A stretch of 64,000 nucleotides of DNA, taken from Vreelandella subglaciescola (GTDB lineage: Bacteria > Pseudomonadota > Gammaproteobacteria > Pseudomonadales > Halomonadaceae). A program made the translations under genes and the position numbers. Positions within the stretch are counted from its first letter, which is position 1. Every line of letters starts with the position of its first letter. Under the pieces are notes generated by a model, which saw only the letters and a program-made list of their open reading frames with translations, searched no databases and was not told where the DNA came from. Below, in pieces: positions 32,245 through 40,796 of this stretch. The stretch lies in NCBI RefSeq assembly GCF_900142895.1, contig NZ_LT670847.1, forward strand, positions 2,356,001 through 2,420,000, in the 5' to 3' direction.

Positions 32245-33961
32245 CCCGCCTAATTCACCGGGCTGAGACAGAAAAGAAGATGGCGAGCAGTTTCTCTTGT
32301 AGAATCAAGATGTTCCTGAACGAACACAATTCAAGAGGACCACTCGCCATGGGTGAAAGCTTATCCCCCTGGACCCCGTCATGCAACGGGTCCATCCGCG
32401 TCGAGCTCAGCGGCCATCGCACCACCAGCGACAGCGGTGCTTTGCTGTTGCGTGAAGCCCTCGACAACAGCGGCATGATCGATGCGCTGGACGACCATCT
32501 GGTCGATCACCGCGACCCGGATCGCGTCCGCCACTCGTTAGCCAGCCAGCTGCGTACCCTGGTGCTGCAGCGTTCGATGGGCTGGATCGACCTCAGCGAT
32601 ACCGATACGCTTCGCCGTGACCCGCTCTGGCAGCTAGCCTGCAGTGATGCCCGCGGGACAACGCCGTTGGCTCAGGACCGGCCATCTCAAGCGACGCTGT
32701 CGCGGCTGCTGACGTGCCTGGGCCGCGACGACAATATCGATACCGTGCATGAGGGCCTGCTGCGGCTGGCGGTCTGGCGACTGACCTCGCTGAACGGCGG
32801 CGAACGCCCCGAGCATCTGACGCTGGACATCGACGGCTTGCCGATCGACGTTCACGGCCACCAGGGCGGTTCGGCGTTTCATGGACTTTACGGGGCCAGA
32901 ATCTACTCGCCTTTGGTGGCCTCGCTGGCAGAGACCGGCGACATGGTGGGCGGCCTGCTGCGTGAAGGTAACGCCGGCCCAGCCGAGAATGCCGATACCT
33001 GGATCCCACATCTGGTGCGGCGACTCAACGAGAGCACCGGGGCCAAGGTCAAGGTGCGCATCGACGCCGGCTTCACCGACAACGACACGCTTGAGGCGCT
33101 GGAAGATCGCGACATCGAGTATCTGGGCCGGTTGCGCAGTCATACGGGCCTGCAGACACTGGCAGCGCCACATCTGAAGCGGCCACGCGGCCGGCCCCCC
33201 GAGCAACCTCGGGAATGGTGCCATGACCTGGCGTACCAAGCCGGTACCTGGCCGGCGCCGCGGCGCGTGGTGCTGGTGGTACAAGAGCGGCCCGATGATC
33301 TGCTGCTGCATGCCTTCTTTTTGGTCACCAATCTCGGCAAGTTCGACTGGCCGCCGGAAAAGGTCCTGGCGCTTTATCGCAAGCGCGGCAGCGCCGAAGC
33401 CCACATGGGCGAGGTGAAGTCGTCGCTCGATATGCATCTCTCCTCGACTGATCGCGGTGTCTCCACCGTCCAGGACGTCATGGCCCGCAACGAGGTAAAC
33501 CTGCTGCTGACTCTCTGCGCTTATCAGGTGCTACACGGGCTGCGTTGCCTGTTGGAACGACAGACCCGGCAGGGCTGGAGCCTGAAGCGGATGCGCGAGC
33601 AGGTGCTCAAGGTGGCCGCCACGCTGACAGTGCACGCCCGGCGTATCACCGTGCACCTCGGCGATGCCGCCGACAAATGGTGGCCATCCTTACTGAAGGG
33701 GTTGCCGCGGCTGACGGCATTGACCTGACACGTCGCATTACTCAGCCTTTTCCAGCAGACAAAACGGCCACTATGGAGGCCGACGACCACGGCTGCGCCG
33801 TCACTCGAAACCAATGAACTTCAGTTATAAATATCACGGCATTGATACGATAAAGCTATGTGCTAATCGGCTACTCAGCGACCGTATGACATAAAAGCCG
33901 GTCGGTCCCGGTCACCACGGGACGTAAAACGCTCGTTCGGCGTCCTGATGAATAAGGCGGG
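32245..33961 (+). mobile_element. IS1380-family insertion sequence, copy 2
   Basis: 1717 bp, same orientation as copy 1. Left end cccgcctaattca (one mismatch to the right end), right end tgaataaggcggg, target duplication TCTAA (32240-32244 and 33962-33966). It is inserted in the 5' untranslated part of the same cassette, between attC site 4 and the ribosome site. Confidence 0.95.
32349..33728 (+). CDS. IS1380-family transposase, copy 2
   Basis: A 459-residue transposase identical in protein sequence to copy 1 from MGESLSPW onward; the few nucleotide differences in the coding region are silent (for example agcctatcc/agcttatcc). The ribosome site AGAGGA is conserved. Both copies look intact and may be active. 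Confidence 0.95.
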   Translation: MGESLSPWTPSCNGSIRVELSGHRTTSDSGALLLREALDNSGMIDALDDHLVDHRDPDRVRHSLASQLRTLVLQRSMGWIDLSDTDTLRRDPLWQLACSDARGTTPLAQDRPSQATLSRLLTCLGRDDNIDTVHEGLLRLAVWRLTSLNGGERPEHLTLDIDGLPIDVHGHQGGSAFHGLYGARIYSPLVASLAETGDMVGGLLREGNAGPAENADTWIPHLVRRLNESTGAKVKVRIDAGFTDNDTLEALEDRDIEYLGRLRSHTGLQTLAAPHLKRPRGRPPEQPREWCHDLAYQAGTWPAPRRVVLVVQERPDDLLLHAFFLVTNLGKFDWPPEKVLALYRKRGSAEAHMGEVKSSLDMHLSSTDRGVSTVQDVMARNEVNLLLTLCAYQVLHGLRCLLERQTRQGWSLKRMREQVLKVAATLTVHARRITVHLGDAADKWWPSLLKGLPRLTALT

Positions 33962-33970
33962 TCTAAAATA

Positions 33971-34040
33971 GCCTAACAGGTATTAGGCCGCGTGCTCGTA
34001 TAATAACTTGAACGAGCGGGCTTCTTTAACAATGTTATGC
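33971..34040 (-). other. attC-like site 4, right end of the array
   Basis: Read on the minus strand, R'' gcataac and R' gttaggc enclose 70 bp. The inner stem cgctcg/cgagc closes a loop, and outer arms (aacattgttaaagaagcc with ggcctaatacctgtt) pair only partly. It belongs to a cassette that would lie further right and is missing. Confidence 0.65.
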
Positions 34041-34264
34041 TGCGCGTTGCTCATGGTATAACCGTTTGAAATTAATAAAAATAAAAAATATCACGGCAAC
34101 ATAACACCAATCACTGCAGCCTTCTGCCTAACCCAGATAAGCGCGCACGCTGCTTCTGCTGGCGACGTTTCGTTTACCTTAGCGTTTGCAGGGCAGGGTG
34201 TCACTGATTGTGATCAAGATTTTTCTGCTGAATGGCCGAGGCTAGGCGTGCCGGCACCCAATGC

Positions 34265-34291
34265 AAAACGGCTGCCCGTGGGCAGCCGTTT
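34265..34291 (-). terminator. Intrinsic terminator of the betaine binding protein gene
   Basis: The stem aaacggctgccc/gggcagccgttt is followed on the minus strand by a short T run (tttgc). It lies 37 bases after the stop at 34328. Confidence 0.9.
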
Positions 34292-34327
34292 GATTATGCG
34301 TCTTGCGCTTGTTTCACCCGAATCGTA

Positions 34328-35344
34328 TCAGGCGTCGGGCAGGTCGAGCGCTTTTTGCGCGGCGGGCCAGGCGGGGTCGCCGCTGCGGGTGGTGACGCCG
34401 TCAAGAAACGCTTTGACCTGTGCGGGGTTATCCCGCAGCCAGTCAAGTGCGACTTCTTCGGGCGGGCGTTCTTCATAGCTGAAGCCGCTGATCATCGCAC
34501 TTTGCTGATCGGCGCTGAACACCAGCTGTTCGAGCAGGCGGGTCGCGTTGGGGTTTTCGTCGGCGAACGTCGGGGTAATCAGCGTGCGTACGTCGCTGCG
34601 GCCGCCGTCGGGGCCCCAGGCGTCTTTGGGGTCATCCAGAAACTTGATCGCGTATTCGATGCTCGCCCAGTGCGGTGTCCAGGCGTAGAAGACGATCCAT
34701 TCGTCGCGTTTCATCATCGATTTGGCCTGGCTGAACATGCCCGAGGCCGAGGTTTCCGAGAGGTCCCACTCGTCCAGGCAGTAGGTGCCGTTATCCTGCA
34801 TGTCGGCGAGCAAGTCGCTAGTCCCCGAGCCGATCTCGATGGAGTAGATCGTGCCGCCGGCCTTGTCCTGCAGGTCCTTGCTGCACAGGTCTTTTCCCGA
34901 GGTAATGCCTTTTTCATGCATGTAGTCGGGCACTACAAAGCCCAGGCGGGCGCCGTCAACGTTGTTGCCAAGGTCGATCAGCTTGTTTTTGCCCTGGGTC
35001 GCGGTGTCGTACATCCCCTGCTGGGCAGGTAGCCAAGCGGCCAGATAGACGTCGAGTTCGTCTTCGCTCATTGCCTGGTAGGCGATGGTAGCGCCGATTT
35101 CCTGCTGTTTTGGCGCGTAGCCAAGCGCTTCAAATAGCGTAGCGGCAAGCTGGCTTTTGACGGTAACACCGGGCCAGGGGGGCACGGCAAAACGCACGGC
35201 GGCGGGTTCTTCGGCGCCGTTTTCGGCGCTGAAAGCCAGCGGTGCGGCGAGCAGCGAGACGCCAAGGGCGCAGGCACTAAGGCCCGTGATACCGGCGTTT
35301 TTATGAAGGGCAGTGTGATGTGACGGGCGTAAGCATGATTTCAT
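34328..35344 (-). CDS. ABC substrate-binding protein, glycine betaine/choline type (OpuAC/ProX-like)
   Basis: A 338-residue periplasmic binding protein. The signal peptide (SACALGVSLLAAPLAFSA) ends near residue 40. Aromatic positions typical of the quaternary-ammonium cage are visible: VPPWPGVTVKS, YLAAWLPAQQG and VFYAWTPHWASIEY. It binds betaine-like compounds and hands them to an OpuA/ProU-type permease, but no such permease or ATPase is in the window, so it is an orphan or serves a system elsewhere. Osmoprotectant or betaine catabolism are both possible. It has its own terminators on either side. Confidence 0.88.
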   Translation of the reverse strand: MKSCLRPSHHTALHKNAGITGLSACALGVSLLAAPLAFSAENGAEEPAAVRFAVPPWPGVTVKSQLAATLFEALGYAPKQQEIGATIAYQAMSEDELDVYLAAWLPAQQGMYDTATQGKNKLIDLGNNVDGARLGFVVPDYMHEKGITSGKDLCSKDLQDKAGGTIYSIEIGSGTSDLLADMQDNGTYCLDEWDLSETSASGMFSQAKSMMKRDEWIVFYAWTPHWASIEYAIKFLDDPKDAWGPDGGRSDVRTLITPTFADENPNATRLLEQLVFSADQQSAMISGFSYEERPPEEVALDWLRDNPAQVKAFLDGVTTRSGDPAWPAAQKALDLPDA

Positions 35345-35409
35345 TCAGGTTCCTTTCAGTTGCTGCGGTACGCACGACCTTAGACTCACCCTGTAGAAAG
35401 CGCAACGTA

Positions 35410-35437
35410 AAACGGCCCGCCAAAAGGCGAGCCGTTG
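35410..35437 (-). terminator. Intrinsic terminator of the iron-binding protein gene
   Basis: On the minus strand aacggctcgcc/ggcgggccgtt with a tttt loop is followed by ttta. Two stem mismatches. It lies 31 bases after the stop at 35468. Confidence 0.75.
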
Positions 35438-35467
35438 AGCTGACAAGGCGCGGATTAGCGCACCGGC

Positions 35468-36493
35468 TTAACGCCAGCCGACGCGGTCAAAGATGCGTAC
35501 CGCTTCGGGGTTGTTTTCCCCGAGTACGCTGACGTTAACGTCGTCTTTCTTGAAGTTGCCCCAGGATTCCAGCACCGGATCCTTGCGGATACCTTCAACC
35601 ACCGGGAACTCGTTGTTGCCGGAAGCGAAAATGTGCTGCGCGGTGTCGGAGGCCAGAAACTCGAGGAAACGCACCGCGTTATCGTGATGCGGAGCATTCT
35701 TGGCAACGCCGGCGCCGCCAACGTTGACGTGGGTGCCACGGCCGTCCTGATTGGGGAAGATGATGCCCACTTTGCGTGCTGCTTCGCGGTCGGCGTCGTC
35801 GTCAGACTTCAGCAGGCGCACGTAGTAGTAGTGGTTGGCTACGGCCAGGTCGCATTCGCCGGTAGCAACGCCGCGAATCTGGTCAGTGTCGCCGCCTTCG
35901 GGGTCGCGAGCCATGTTGTCGACCACGCCCTGCGCCCATTCTTCAGCGCCGTCAGCGCCCTTGTGTTCAACCATGGAGGCGAGCAGCGACTGGTTGTAGA
36001 TGTTGTTGGACGAACGGATGCAGACCTCGCCCTTGAACTTGGGGTCAGCGAGATCTTCGTAGCTTGCAATCTGGCTCGGGTCGAAATTTTCGCGGTTGTA
36101 GAAAATCGCCCGGGCGCGTTGGCTGAAGCCGAACCACAGGCCCTCGGGCTGATGCATGGCGTCGGGGACGCGCTCGTCGAGCAGGTCAGACTCAACGCTT
36201 TGGAAAATGCCTTCTTCCTCGGCGCGCCACAGGCGGCCGGCGTCAACGGTCATCATCACGTCGGCGGGGCTGGCCACGCCTTCGCGCTGGATGCGTTCGA
36301 TCAGCTGGTCGGAACCACCTTCAAGCACGTTGACGTCAATGCCGGTTTCTTTGGTGAAGGCCTCGTACAGGCGCTCATCGGAGTCGTAATGGCGCGCCGA
36401 ATACAGATTGATTTCGTCGGCCAGTGCCGAGGTGGCGAAAGCGCTACCGGCCAGAACGGCGGCCATGGAGGCGGCAATGCGTGCTGTGTTCAT
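35468..36493 (-). CDS. Iron(III) ABC transporter substrate-binding protein (FbpA/FutA-like)
   Basis: A 341-residue periplasmic ferric-ion binding protein. The signal peptide is AAVLAGSAFATSALA (cleavage near residue 25), and the mature start EINLYSARHYDSDERLYEAF is typical. NHYYYVRLL carries the adjacent Tyr ligands that hold Fe3+, and NVGGAGVAKNAPH is a conserved C-lobe motif. The matching ATPase and permease genes are 4-6 kb away (39636-42446), separated by a LysR regulator and two oxygenase genes. A Fur-like site precedes it. Confidence 0.92.
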   Translation of the reverse strand: MNTARIAASMAAVLAGSAFATSALADEINLYSARHYDSDERLYEAFTKETGIDVNVLEGGSDQLIERIQREGVASPADVMMTVDAGRLWRAEEEGIFQSVESDLLDERVPDAMHQPEGLWFGFSQRARAIFYNRENFDPSQIASYEDLADPKFKGEVCIRSSNNIYNQSLLASMVEHKGADGAEEWAQGVVDNMARDPEGGDTDQIRGVATGECDLAVANHYYYVRLLKSDDDADREAARKVGIIFPNQDGRGTHVNVGGAGVAKNAPHHDNAVRFLEFLASDTAQHIFASGNNEFPVVEGIRKDPVLESWGNFKKDDVNVSVLGENNPEAVRIFDRVGWR

Positions 36494-36511
36494 CGTCGAA
36501 CGTCCTTATCG

Positions 36512-36537
36512 GTTAATGATAATGCAAAACATTACTA
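36512..36537 (-). promoter_or_regulatory. Fur-like operator upstream of the iron-binding protein gene
   Basis: gttaatgataatgcaaaaca followed by ttacta contains the Fur hexamer pattern aatgat-aatgca and an imperfect dyad with cattac. It lies 19-44 bases before the ATG. The match is by eye only. Confidence 0.5.
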
Positions 36538-36593
36538 ATCGCATCCATTTAACCGGTTTGCTCCGGCGACGTCAAGCGTTGGTAGCGGCTGAT

Positions 36594-37517
36594 TTACCCG
36601 GCAAATTCTCGTGCCAGCCAGTCGACGACGGGGGCGATCATGGCACTGTCGGGGTTGCGCACGCTTAGACGGTAACCGTGGCTCTTGCGCGTGACATGTG
36701 GCCCCAGCGCCACCAGCTGGCCGCTGGCCAGCATGTCCCGGGTGACGTGGCTCCAGCCCAGCGCCACGCCCTGATGGTGGGTCACGGCATTAAGCAGAAG
36801 AGGGAAATTGTGGTAGGGGAAGGCCCTTTCCAGTGGCGGGGGCGGCAGCTGTGACAGCCGGCACCAGCTGGCCCAGTTCAGCCAGCGTGGATCACGCATA
36901 TCAAGGTGCAGCAGAGTGATGCGCTGCAGTGCGTCGGTATCCAGCTCGGCGCCGAGATTATGCTGGCGTGCGTATTCAGGGCTACAGACCGGGAACACCT
37001 TTTCCGGCACCACCAGCGTATCGGTCAGGTCATCCTGCTGATGGGGCCCGAAACGCAGGGCGATGTCGGCTTTTTGCATCTCCGGCGCTTCGTCTCGATC
37101 AATCGGGAGCAGTCGAAAGGAGCGGTCGGGGAACGCCTGTTCGAGGCGTTCCAGTCGCGGCCGTAACCACATGTGGGTAAAGCCGGCACCCGCGGCAATG
37201 CTGACGACGGGAGATGCTTTGCGCATCCGGCAACGGAGGTCTCCGATAGCACCGCAAAGGCGTGCTAGCCCGGGGGTCAGTTCTTCGTGGAACGCTTGAC
37301 CTCTGGCATTGAGAGAGAGTCGTCCGCCCCTGCGGTCAAATAGCGGACACCCCAAGCTATCCTCTAACGCGCGGATACGCTGAGAGACGGCGGGCTGTGT
37401 CATGTGCATTTCGTTCGCCGCCGCTGTCATCGAGCCGAGCCTGACGGTGGCTTCGAAGGCGATCAGGCCGCGCAGTGACGGGAAAGCCCCCAGATCCGGG
37501 GGCAGCAGGGCGGGCAT
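36594..37517 (-). CDS. LysR-family transcriptional regulator
   Basis: A 307-residue regulator with an N-terminal winged helix-turn-helix (FEATVRLGSMTAAANEMHMTQPAVSQRIRALEDSLG, about residues 20-54) and a GcvA-like effector domain. It follows the two oxygenase genes on the same strand, 124 bases downstream, so it may be the local regulator responding to their substrate. The start at 37517 (MPALLPPDLGAFPSL) is preferred; an ATG at 37589 would add 24 residues unlike the family. Confidence 0.88.
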   Translation of the reverse strand: MPALLPPDLGAFPSLRGLIAFEATVRLGSMTAAANEMHMTQPAVSQRIRALEDSLGCPLFDRRGGRLSLNARGQAFHEELTPGLARLCGAIGDLRCRMRKASPVVSIAAGAGFTHMWLRPRLERLEQAFPDRSFRLLPIDRDEAPEMQKADIALRFGPHQQDDLTDTLVVPEKVFPVCSPEYARQHNLGAELDTDALQRITLLHLDMRDPRWLNWASWCRLSQLPPPPLERAFPYHNFPLLLNAVTHHQGVALGWSHVTRDMLASGQLVALGPHVTRKSHGYRLSVRNPDSAMIAPVVDWLAREFAG

Positions 37518-37640
37518 GTAGAATCTCGACGCTGATCCGGCCCGGCGGCTGAGGCTCGGGGACAGGTGAGCCGCCTCTATCAGAGGCATTTATACGTCAC
37601 CCAATGGGCGGCATCAACTGTCCGGTTGGCTCCCCCGAGA

Positions 37641-38240
37641 TCAGACGGGGCTATCGAAACCGCCGGCCGGTTCCGCGCCGATTACCTCGGGATCAAAGGG
37701 CTGGCGGGCGAATACCCGGCGCAACGCAGGCTCGAAATGTTCGAGCGGGGGCGTCGGGTAATCCGGATCAAAGGATGCCTGATCGTAGCGCTCGCAGAAA
37801 TCGACGCACTTCTGGTACCAGGGATGGTCACGGTAGCGTTCGCGCTGGTTCGGGTCTTCGCCAAAGTGGTGCGCATAGTAGACTTGCTGAAATAATCCGT
37901 GATGGTGAATGATCCAGGTCACCTCGGCCTTCACGTAGGGGCGAATGATGCTGGCGGCCAGCTGTGAATGATTGTAGGGCGCAAGCTCGTCCCCCAGATC
38001 ATGCAGCAGGGCGGCGATCACCAGATCATCGTCGCCGCCGTCGGCCTCGGCACGCGCCGCGGATTGCAGCGAATGCTCCAGTCGACTGACCCGGTAGCCG
38101 CTCAGGCCATGCGCCAGGTGTCTCAGGGCCTTCAGAAGGCGCTCGACCAGCTCCGCGTTAAACTGATCTTCGAGCCGCTCCAGAAACCGGTATTCCTCGG
38201 CGGTACCATCTTTCATCTGTGTGAATGCCACGTGATTCAT
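37641..38240 (-). CDS. HD-domain diiron oxygenase, TmpB/PhnZ-like
   Basis: A 199-residue HD-domain protein. His56 (LEHSLQSA), His80-Asp81 (ALLHDLGDE), His91 (YNHSQLA), a His cluster at 112-114 and Asp153 (ERYDQA) supply a MIOX/PhnZ-type dinuclear iron site. LEHSLQSA and the 24-residue spacing to HD match PhnZ as I remember it; the Tyr/Glu pair of PhnZ before this motif is replaced by Tyr49 only. PhnZ and TmpB cleave the C-P bond of hydroxyphosphonates. The gene is coupled by ATGA to a gamma-butyrobetaine-hydroxylase-like gene, as in tmpA-tmpB. In that pathway the product is glycine betaine and phosphate. Substrate is inferred, not shown. Confidence 0.65.
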   Translation of the reverse strand: MNHVAFTQMKDGTAEEYRFLERLEDQFNAELVERLLKALRHLAHGLSGYRVSRLEHSLQSAARAEADGGDDDLVIAALLHDLGDELAPYNHSQLAASIIRPYVKAEVTWIIHHHGLFQQVYYAHHFGEDPNQRERYRDHPWYQKCVDFCERYDQASFDPDYPTPPLEHFEPALRRVFARQPFDPEVIGAEPAGGFDSPV

Positions 38241-39388
38241 ACGTAACTTTCCTCCGTTAATGCAGGTTCGCCAGCCTCTTGGCGAGCCTTGATCAGCGTT
38301 GTGGCGAAGCGCTCGCGTGGCCCGTCGCTGTCCAGGTAGCACCCCTGAAGATGCCGCCGTCCCTCCTGGGTATCGAAGGCGGTCCGGCCATGCAGCACGC
38401 GGTTGTTATCAAACAGCATCAATTCGCCGGCGTTGAGCTGGAAGCGGATTTCAAAGGCAGGATCAGCGAACAGCTCCCCAAGACGCTGACGCGCCAGATG
38501 AAACAGGCGCGTCCTGGCGGGTGACAGGTAAGGCAGGCTGTCAAGGCGCGGGCTGTAGTGTACACCGACGGGCTGCCCGTCAGCGTCGGTGCGAATCATG
38601 CAGCGGCGGGCAGTCAGCTCGGTACCGGCATCGATGAAACGATACCCGACCGGGGTGGTACGCAATAGCTCGTAGCCCTCGGGTTGCTCGTGTCTCAGCA
38701 CGTCAAGCACCTTGATACTGTCGACCAGCGTGGACAGGCCGCCGTGGGTTTCGTTGATCAGACAATGCAACAGCTGGATACCGGGCACCGGGCTGCGATA
38801 GGGATTGTCGGTATGCGGGCCCAACGCCACGCTGCGATAGGCCAGGTCATTGCCGGCAGGGCGCGAATATACTTCGAAGTAGCGACCGAAATTGGTTTCC
38901 TTCACGTAGCCAAAATGTCGCCCGACTTCCAGGATGCGCTCAGGATCGGTCGGCACCCCGGTAAGAATGATGTAGCCCCGCTGCAGATAAGCGCTCAGCG
39001 CCTGATGAAAGGCCTCGTTATCGCCCATTTTCTGCCAATCGAACCGCTGGGCAGTCTGATCGATGCGGCTGTCCCAGGCAATGGCGTCGGGAAAGGTGCT
39101 GTCGCCGTCGAGTTCAACCGCCAGGGCCTCAAGATCGTAGACCTCGACGTGGCCATCGCTGAAGGAAAGCTCGGTGTGTGTCGGGCTCAAGGGCTGCGCG
39201 CTGCTCAGCGTCAGATCCGGGTCGATCCGGTGTGAATCGAAAAGCCGCTGACAGGTCAAGGCATCCAGCTGCTGCGGATCCTGGGTGCGCTCGCGTAGCC
39301 ATAATGGGCTGATGGGCTCAAGGCCCGAGGGCGTCACCCGGTTGAGGGTAATGGGCGAGTCGGTAAGGATCAGTGAGGTGACGGGCAT
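38237..39388 (-). CDS. Fe(II)/2OG dioxygenase, TmpA/gamma-butyrobetaine hydroxylase-like
   Basis: A 383-residue TauD-fold enzyme with the N-terminal domain of gamma-butyrobetaine hydroxylases (LWLRERTQDPQQLDALTCQRLFDSHRI). Iron ligands are His192 and Asp194 in GPHTDNPYR and His333 in VLHGRTAFD, and the 2OG-binding Arg region follows at GRRHLQG. Three activities share this architecture: gamma-butyrobetaine, trimethyllysine and trimethylaminoethylphosphonate (TmpA) hydroxylation. Coupling to the HD oxygenase favours the phosphonate. The start at 39388 is chosen because the 31 upstream codons (to 39481) do not resemble the family and the ribosome site there is poor. Confidence 0.72.
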   Translation of the reverse strand: MPVTSLILTDSPITLNRVTPSGLEPISPLWLRERTQDPQQLDALTCQRLFDSHRIDPDLTLSSAQPLSPTHTELSFSDGHVEVYDLEALAVELDGDSTFPDAIAWDSRIDQTAQRFDWQKMGDNEAFHQALSAYLQRGYIILTGVPTDPERILEVGRHFGYVKETNFGRYFEVYSRPAGNDLAYRSVALGPHTDNPYRSPVPGIQLLHCLINETHGGLSTLVDSIKVLDVLRHEQPEGYELLRTTPVGYRFIDAGTELTARRCMIRTDADGQPVGVHYSPRLDSLPYLSPARTRLFHLARQRLGELFADPAFEIRFQLNAGELMLFDNNRVLHGRTAFDTQEGRRHLQGCYLDSDGPRERFATTLIKARQEAGEPALTEESYV

Positions 39389-39561
39389 GTCCGGGCTCTC
39401 TAGCAGGATAATGGCATTTGATTGGCCATTTTTAACGTACCCGCGACGTAAACAGTAGAGGGCGGATGTTATCATCGTCATGCCTTTTTCTTATGGGAGT
39501 CCGTTACTCCCTTCGGGAAAAGATTTGGCAGAAGGATGCATCCCGCGCGCAGAAAAAATAG

Positions 39562-39581
39562 AATGCGAATAGCTTTCAGTT
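39562..39581 (+). promoter_or_regulatory. Possible Fur box before the iron ABC ATPase gene
   Basis: aatgcgaatagctttcagtt resembles Fur operators of the form aatGAgAATnntTaTCAtt with several mismatches. It lies 55-74 bases before the ATG in the 247-base divergent region. Weak call. Confidence 0.35.
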
Positions 39582-39635
39582 ATCCAAGCGACGCTTCTGA
39601 CAAACGCCGCTTACCACCAACGGCGGGATACGCAT

Positions 39636-40796
39636 ATGGCAACGACAAAAACGCCAACGGCACCCACGCACACTCTCGAGGCGACCGCGCCGGTAACGGC
39701 GCTTTCGCTCAGCGGCGTGCGCCACCGCTTTGACCAGCATGTGGTGGTCAAGGGCGTGGAGCTTACCGTGGAACCCGGCGAGGTGGTGTGCCTGCTGGGC
39801 CCCTCGGGCTGTGGCAAAACCACGCTGCTGCGCATTGCCGCGGGGCTTGAGGTGCTGCAGGAAGGGCGCGTCAGCCTCAGGGGCGACACCGTGGCCGCAC
39901 CGGGCCGGCGTCATGTTCCACCGGAGAAGCGCAGCGTCGGCCTGGCGTTTCAGGACTCGGCGCTGTTTCCACACCTGTCGGTGCTGGAAAACGTCATGTT
40001 CGGCCTGAAGCCGCTGCCCGCCGCCAAGCGCCGCGAACGCGCGCTTGCGCGCCTTGAGCAGCTGGGCATGGCAAACTACGCCGATACCTACCCGCACATG
40101 CTTTCCGGTGGCCAGCAGCAGCGCGTGGCGCTGGCCCGCGCGCTGGCACCGGAGCCTCGGCTGATGCTGCTCGACGAGCCGTTTTCCAGCCTCGATGCGC
40201 GCCTGCGCGACCAGATCCGCGATGACACCCTGCACGTGTTGAAAAAAGTCGGGGCGGCCACATTGCTGGTGACCCACGACCCCGAAGAAGCCATGTTCAT
40301 GGCCGACCGCATTGCGCTGATGCGCGACGGCACTATCGTCCAGACCGGCACCCCGCGCGAGCTTTACTGCGCGCCCTGTGATCCGTTCGTGGTGACGTTT
40401 TTCGGCGAGGTCAACGAGCTGTCCGGCGTAGTGACAAACGGAAAGGTCACCACGCCGGTGGGGACGGTGGAAGCGGGCTGGCTGCCCGAAGGCAGCGACG
40501 CCACGGTGATGGTTCGCCCCGAGGCGCTGCGCATTACCGAGCGGCCGGATAGCGCCACTGCCCACGAACACAGCCACGTGGTCATGGCCAAACTGCTGGG
40601 GCGCTCAAGCCTGATTCACCTGTGCGCCCACAGCCAGAGCGGCGAAGAGGCGCACCTGCACGCCCGGGTGCCCGGCGTGTTTCTGCCCGCTGAAGGCCAG
40701 CCGGTCACTATTGATCTGGATTTATCCCAGGTGTTCGTCTTTGCCGCGGCCGGCGCGGCTGCCGGGGCGGGAACGGCGCATGGCGAGGCTGAGTAG
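39636..40796 (+). CDS. Iron(III) ABC transporter ATP-binding protein (FbpC-like)
   Basis: A 386-residue ATPase. Walker A is GPSGCGKTT, the Q-loop is FQDSALFPHLSV, the signature is LSGGQQQRVALARAL, Walker B is RLMLLDEPFSSLD and the H-loop VTHDPEEA. A TOBE-type regulatory domain follows. It has an N-terminal extension of about 20 residues. It reads toward the permease gene and overlaps its 3' end by 75 bases on the opposite strand, so the two components are not in one operon. Confidence 0.9.
   Translation: MATTKTPTAPTHTLEATAPVTALSLSGVRHRFDQHVVVKGVELTVEPGEVVCLLGPSGCGKTTLLRIAAGLEVLQEGRVSLRGDTVAAPGRRHVPPEKRSVGLAFQDSALFPHLSVLENVMFGLKPLPAAKRRERALARLEQLGMANYADTYPHMLSGGQQQRVALARALAPEPRLMLLDEPFSSLDARLRDQIRDDTLHVLKKVGAATLLVTHDPEEAMFMADRIALMRDGTIVQTGTPRELYCAPCDPFVVTFFGEVNELSGVVTNGKVTTPVGTVEAGWLPEGSDATVMVRPEALRITERPDSATAHEHSHVVMAKLLGRSSLIHLCAHSQSGEEAHLHARVPGVFLPAEGQPVTIDLDLSQVFVFAAAGAAAGAGTAHGEAE

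Larger units (their letters stand above)
33962..34327. other. Gene-free region right of the cassette array
   Basis: It holds attC-like site 4 (33971-34040), then about 200 bases without recognisable genes, then a terminator for the next minus-strand gene at 34265-34291. The array would normally begin here with attI and a divergent integrase gene, but neither is visible; the sequence changes to host-like composition near 34100. Confidence 0.6.

Noticed and set aside
30487..33961. The two IS1380 copies as the ends of a composite transposon
   Set aside because: They enclose only 41 bases and each has its own distinct 5-bp target duplication, which shows two independent insertions.
33983..34054. 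A 23-codon minus-strand open frame (MSNAQHNIVKEARSFKLLY...) overlapping attC-like site 4
   Set aside because: No ribosome site, and it lies almost entirely within the recombination-site palindrome, so the reading frame is best explained by attC sequence.
39388..39481. A longer TmpA-like protein starting at 39481
   Set aside because: The extra 31 residues are unlike the dioxygenase family and have no ribosome site; the start at 39388 fits the family N-terminus.
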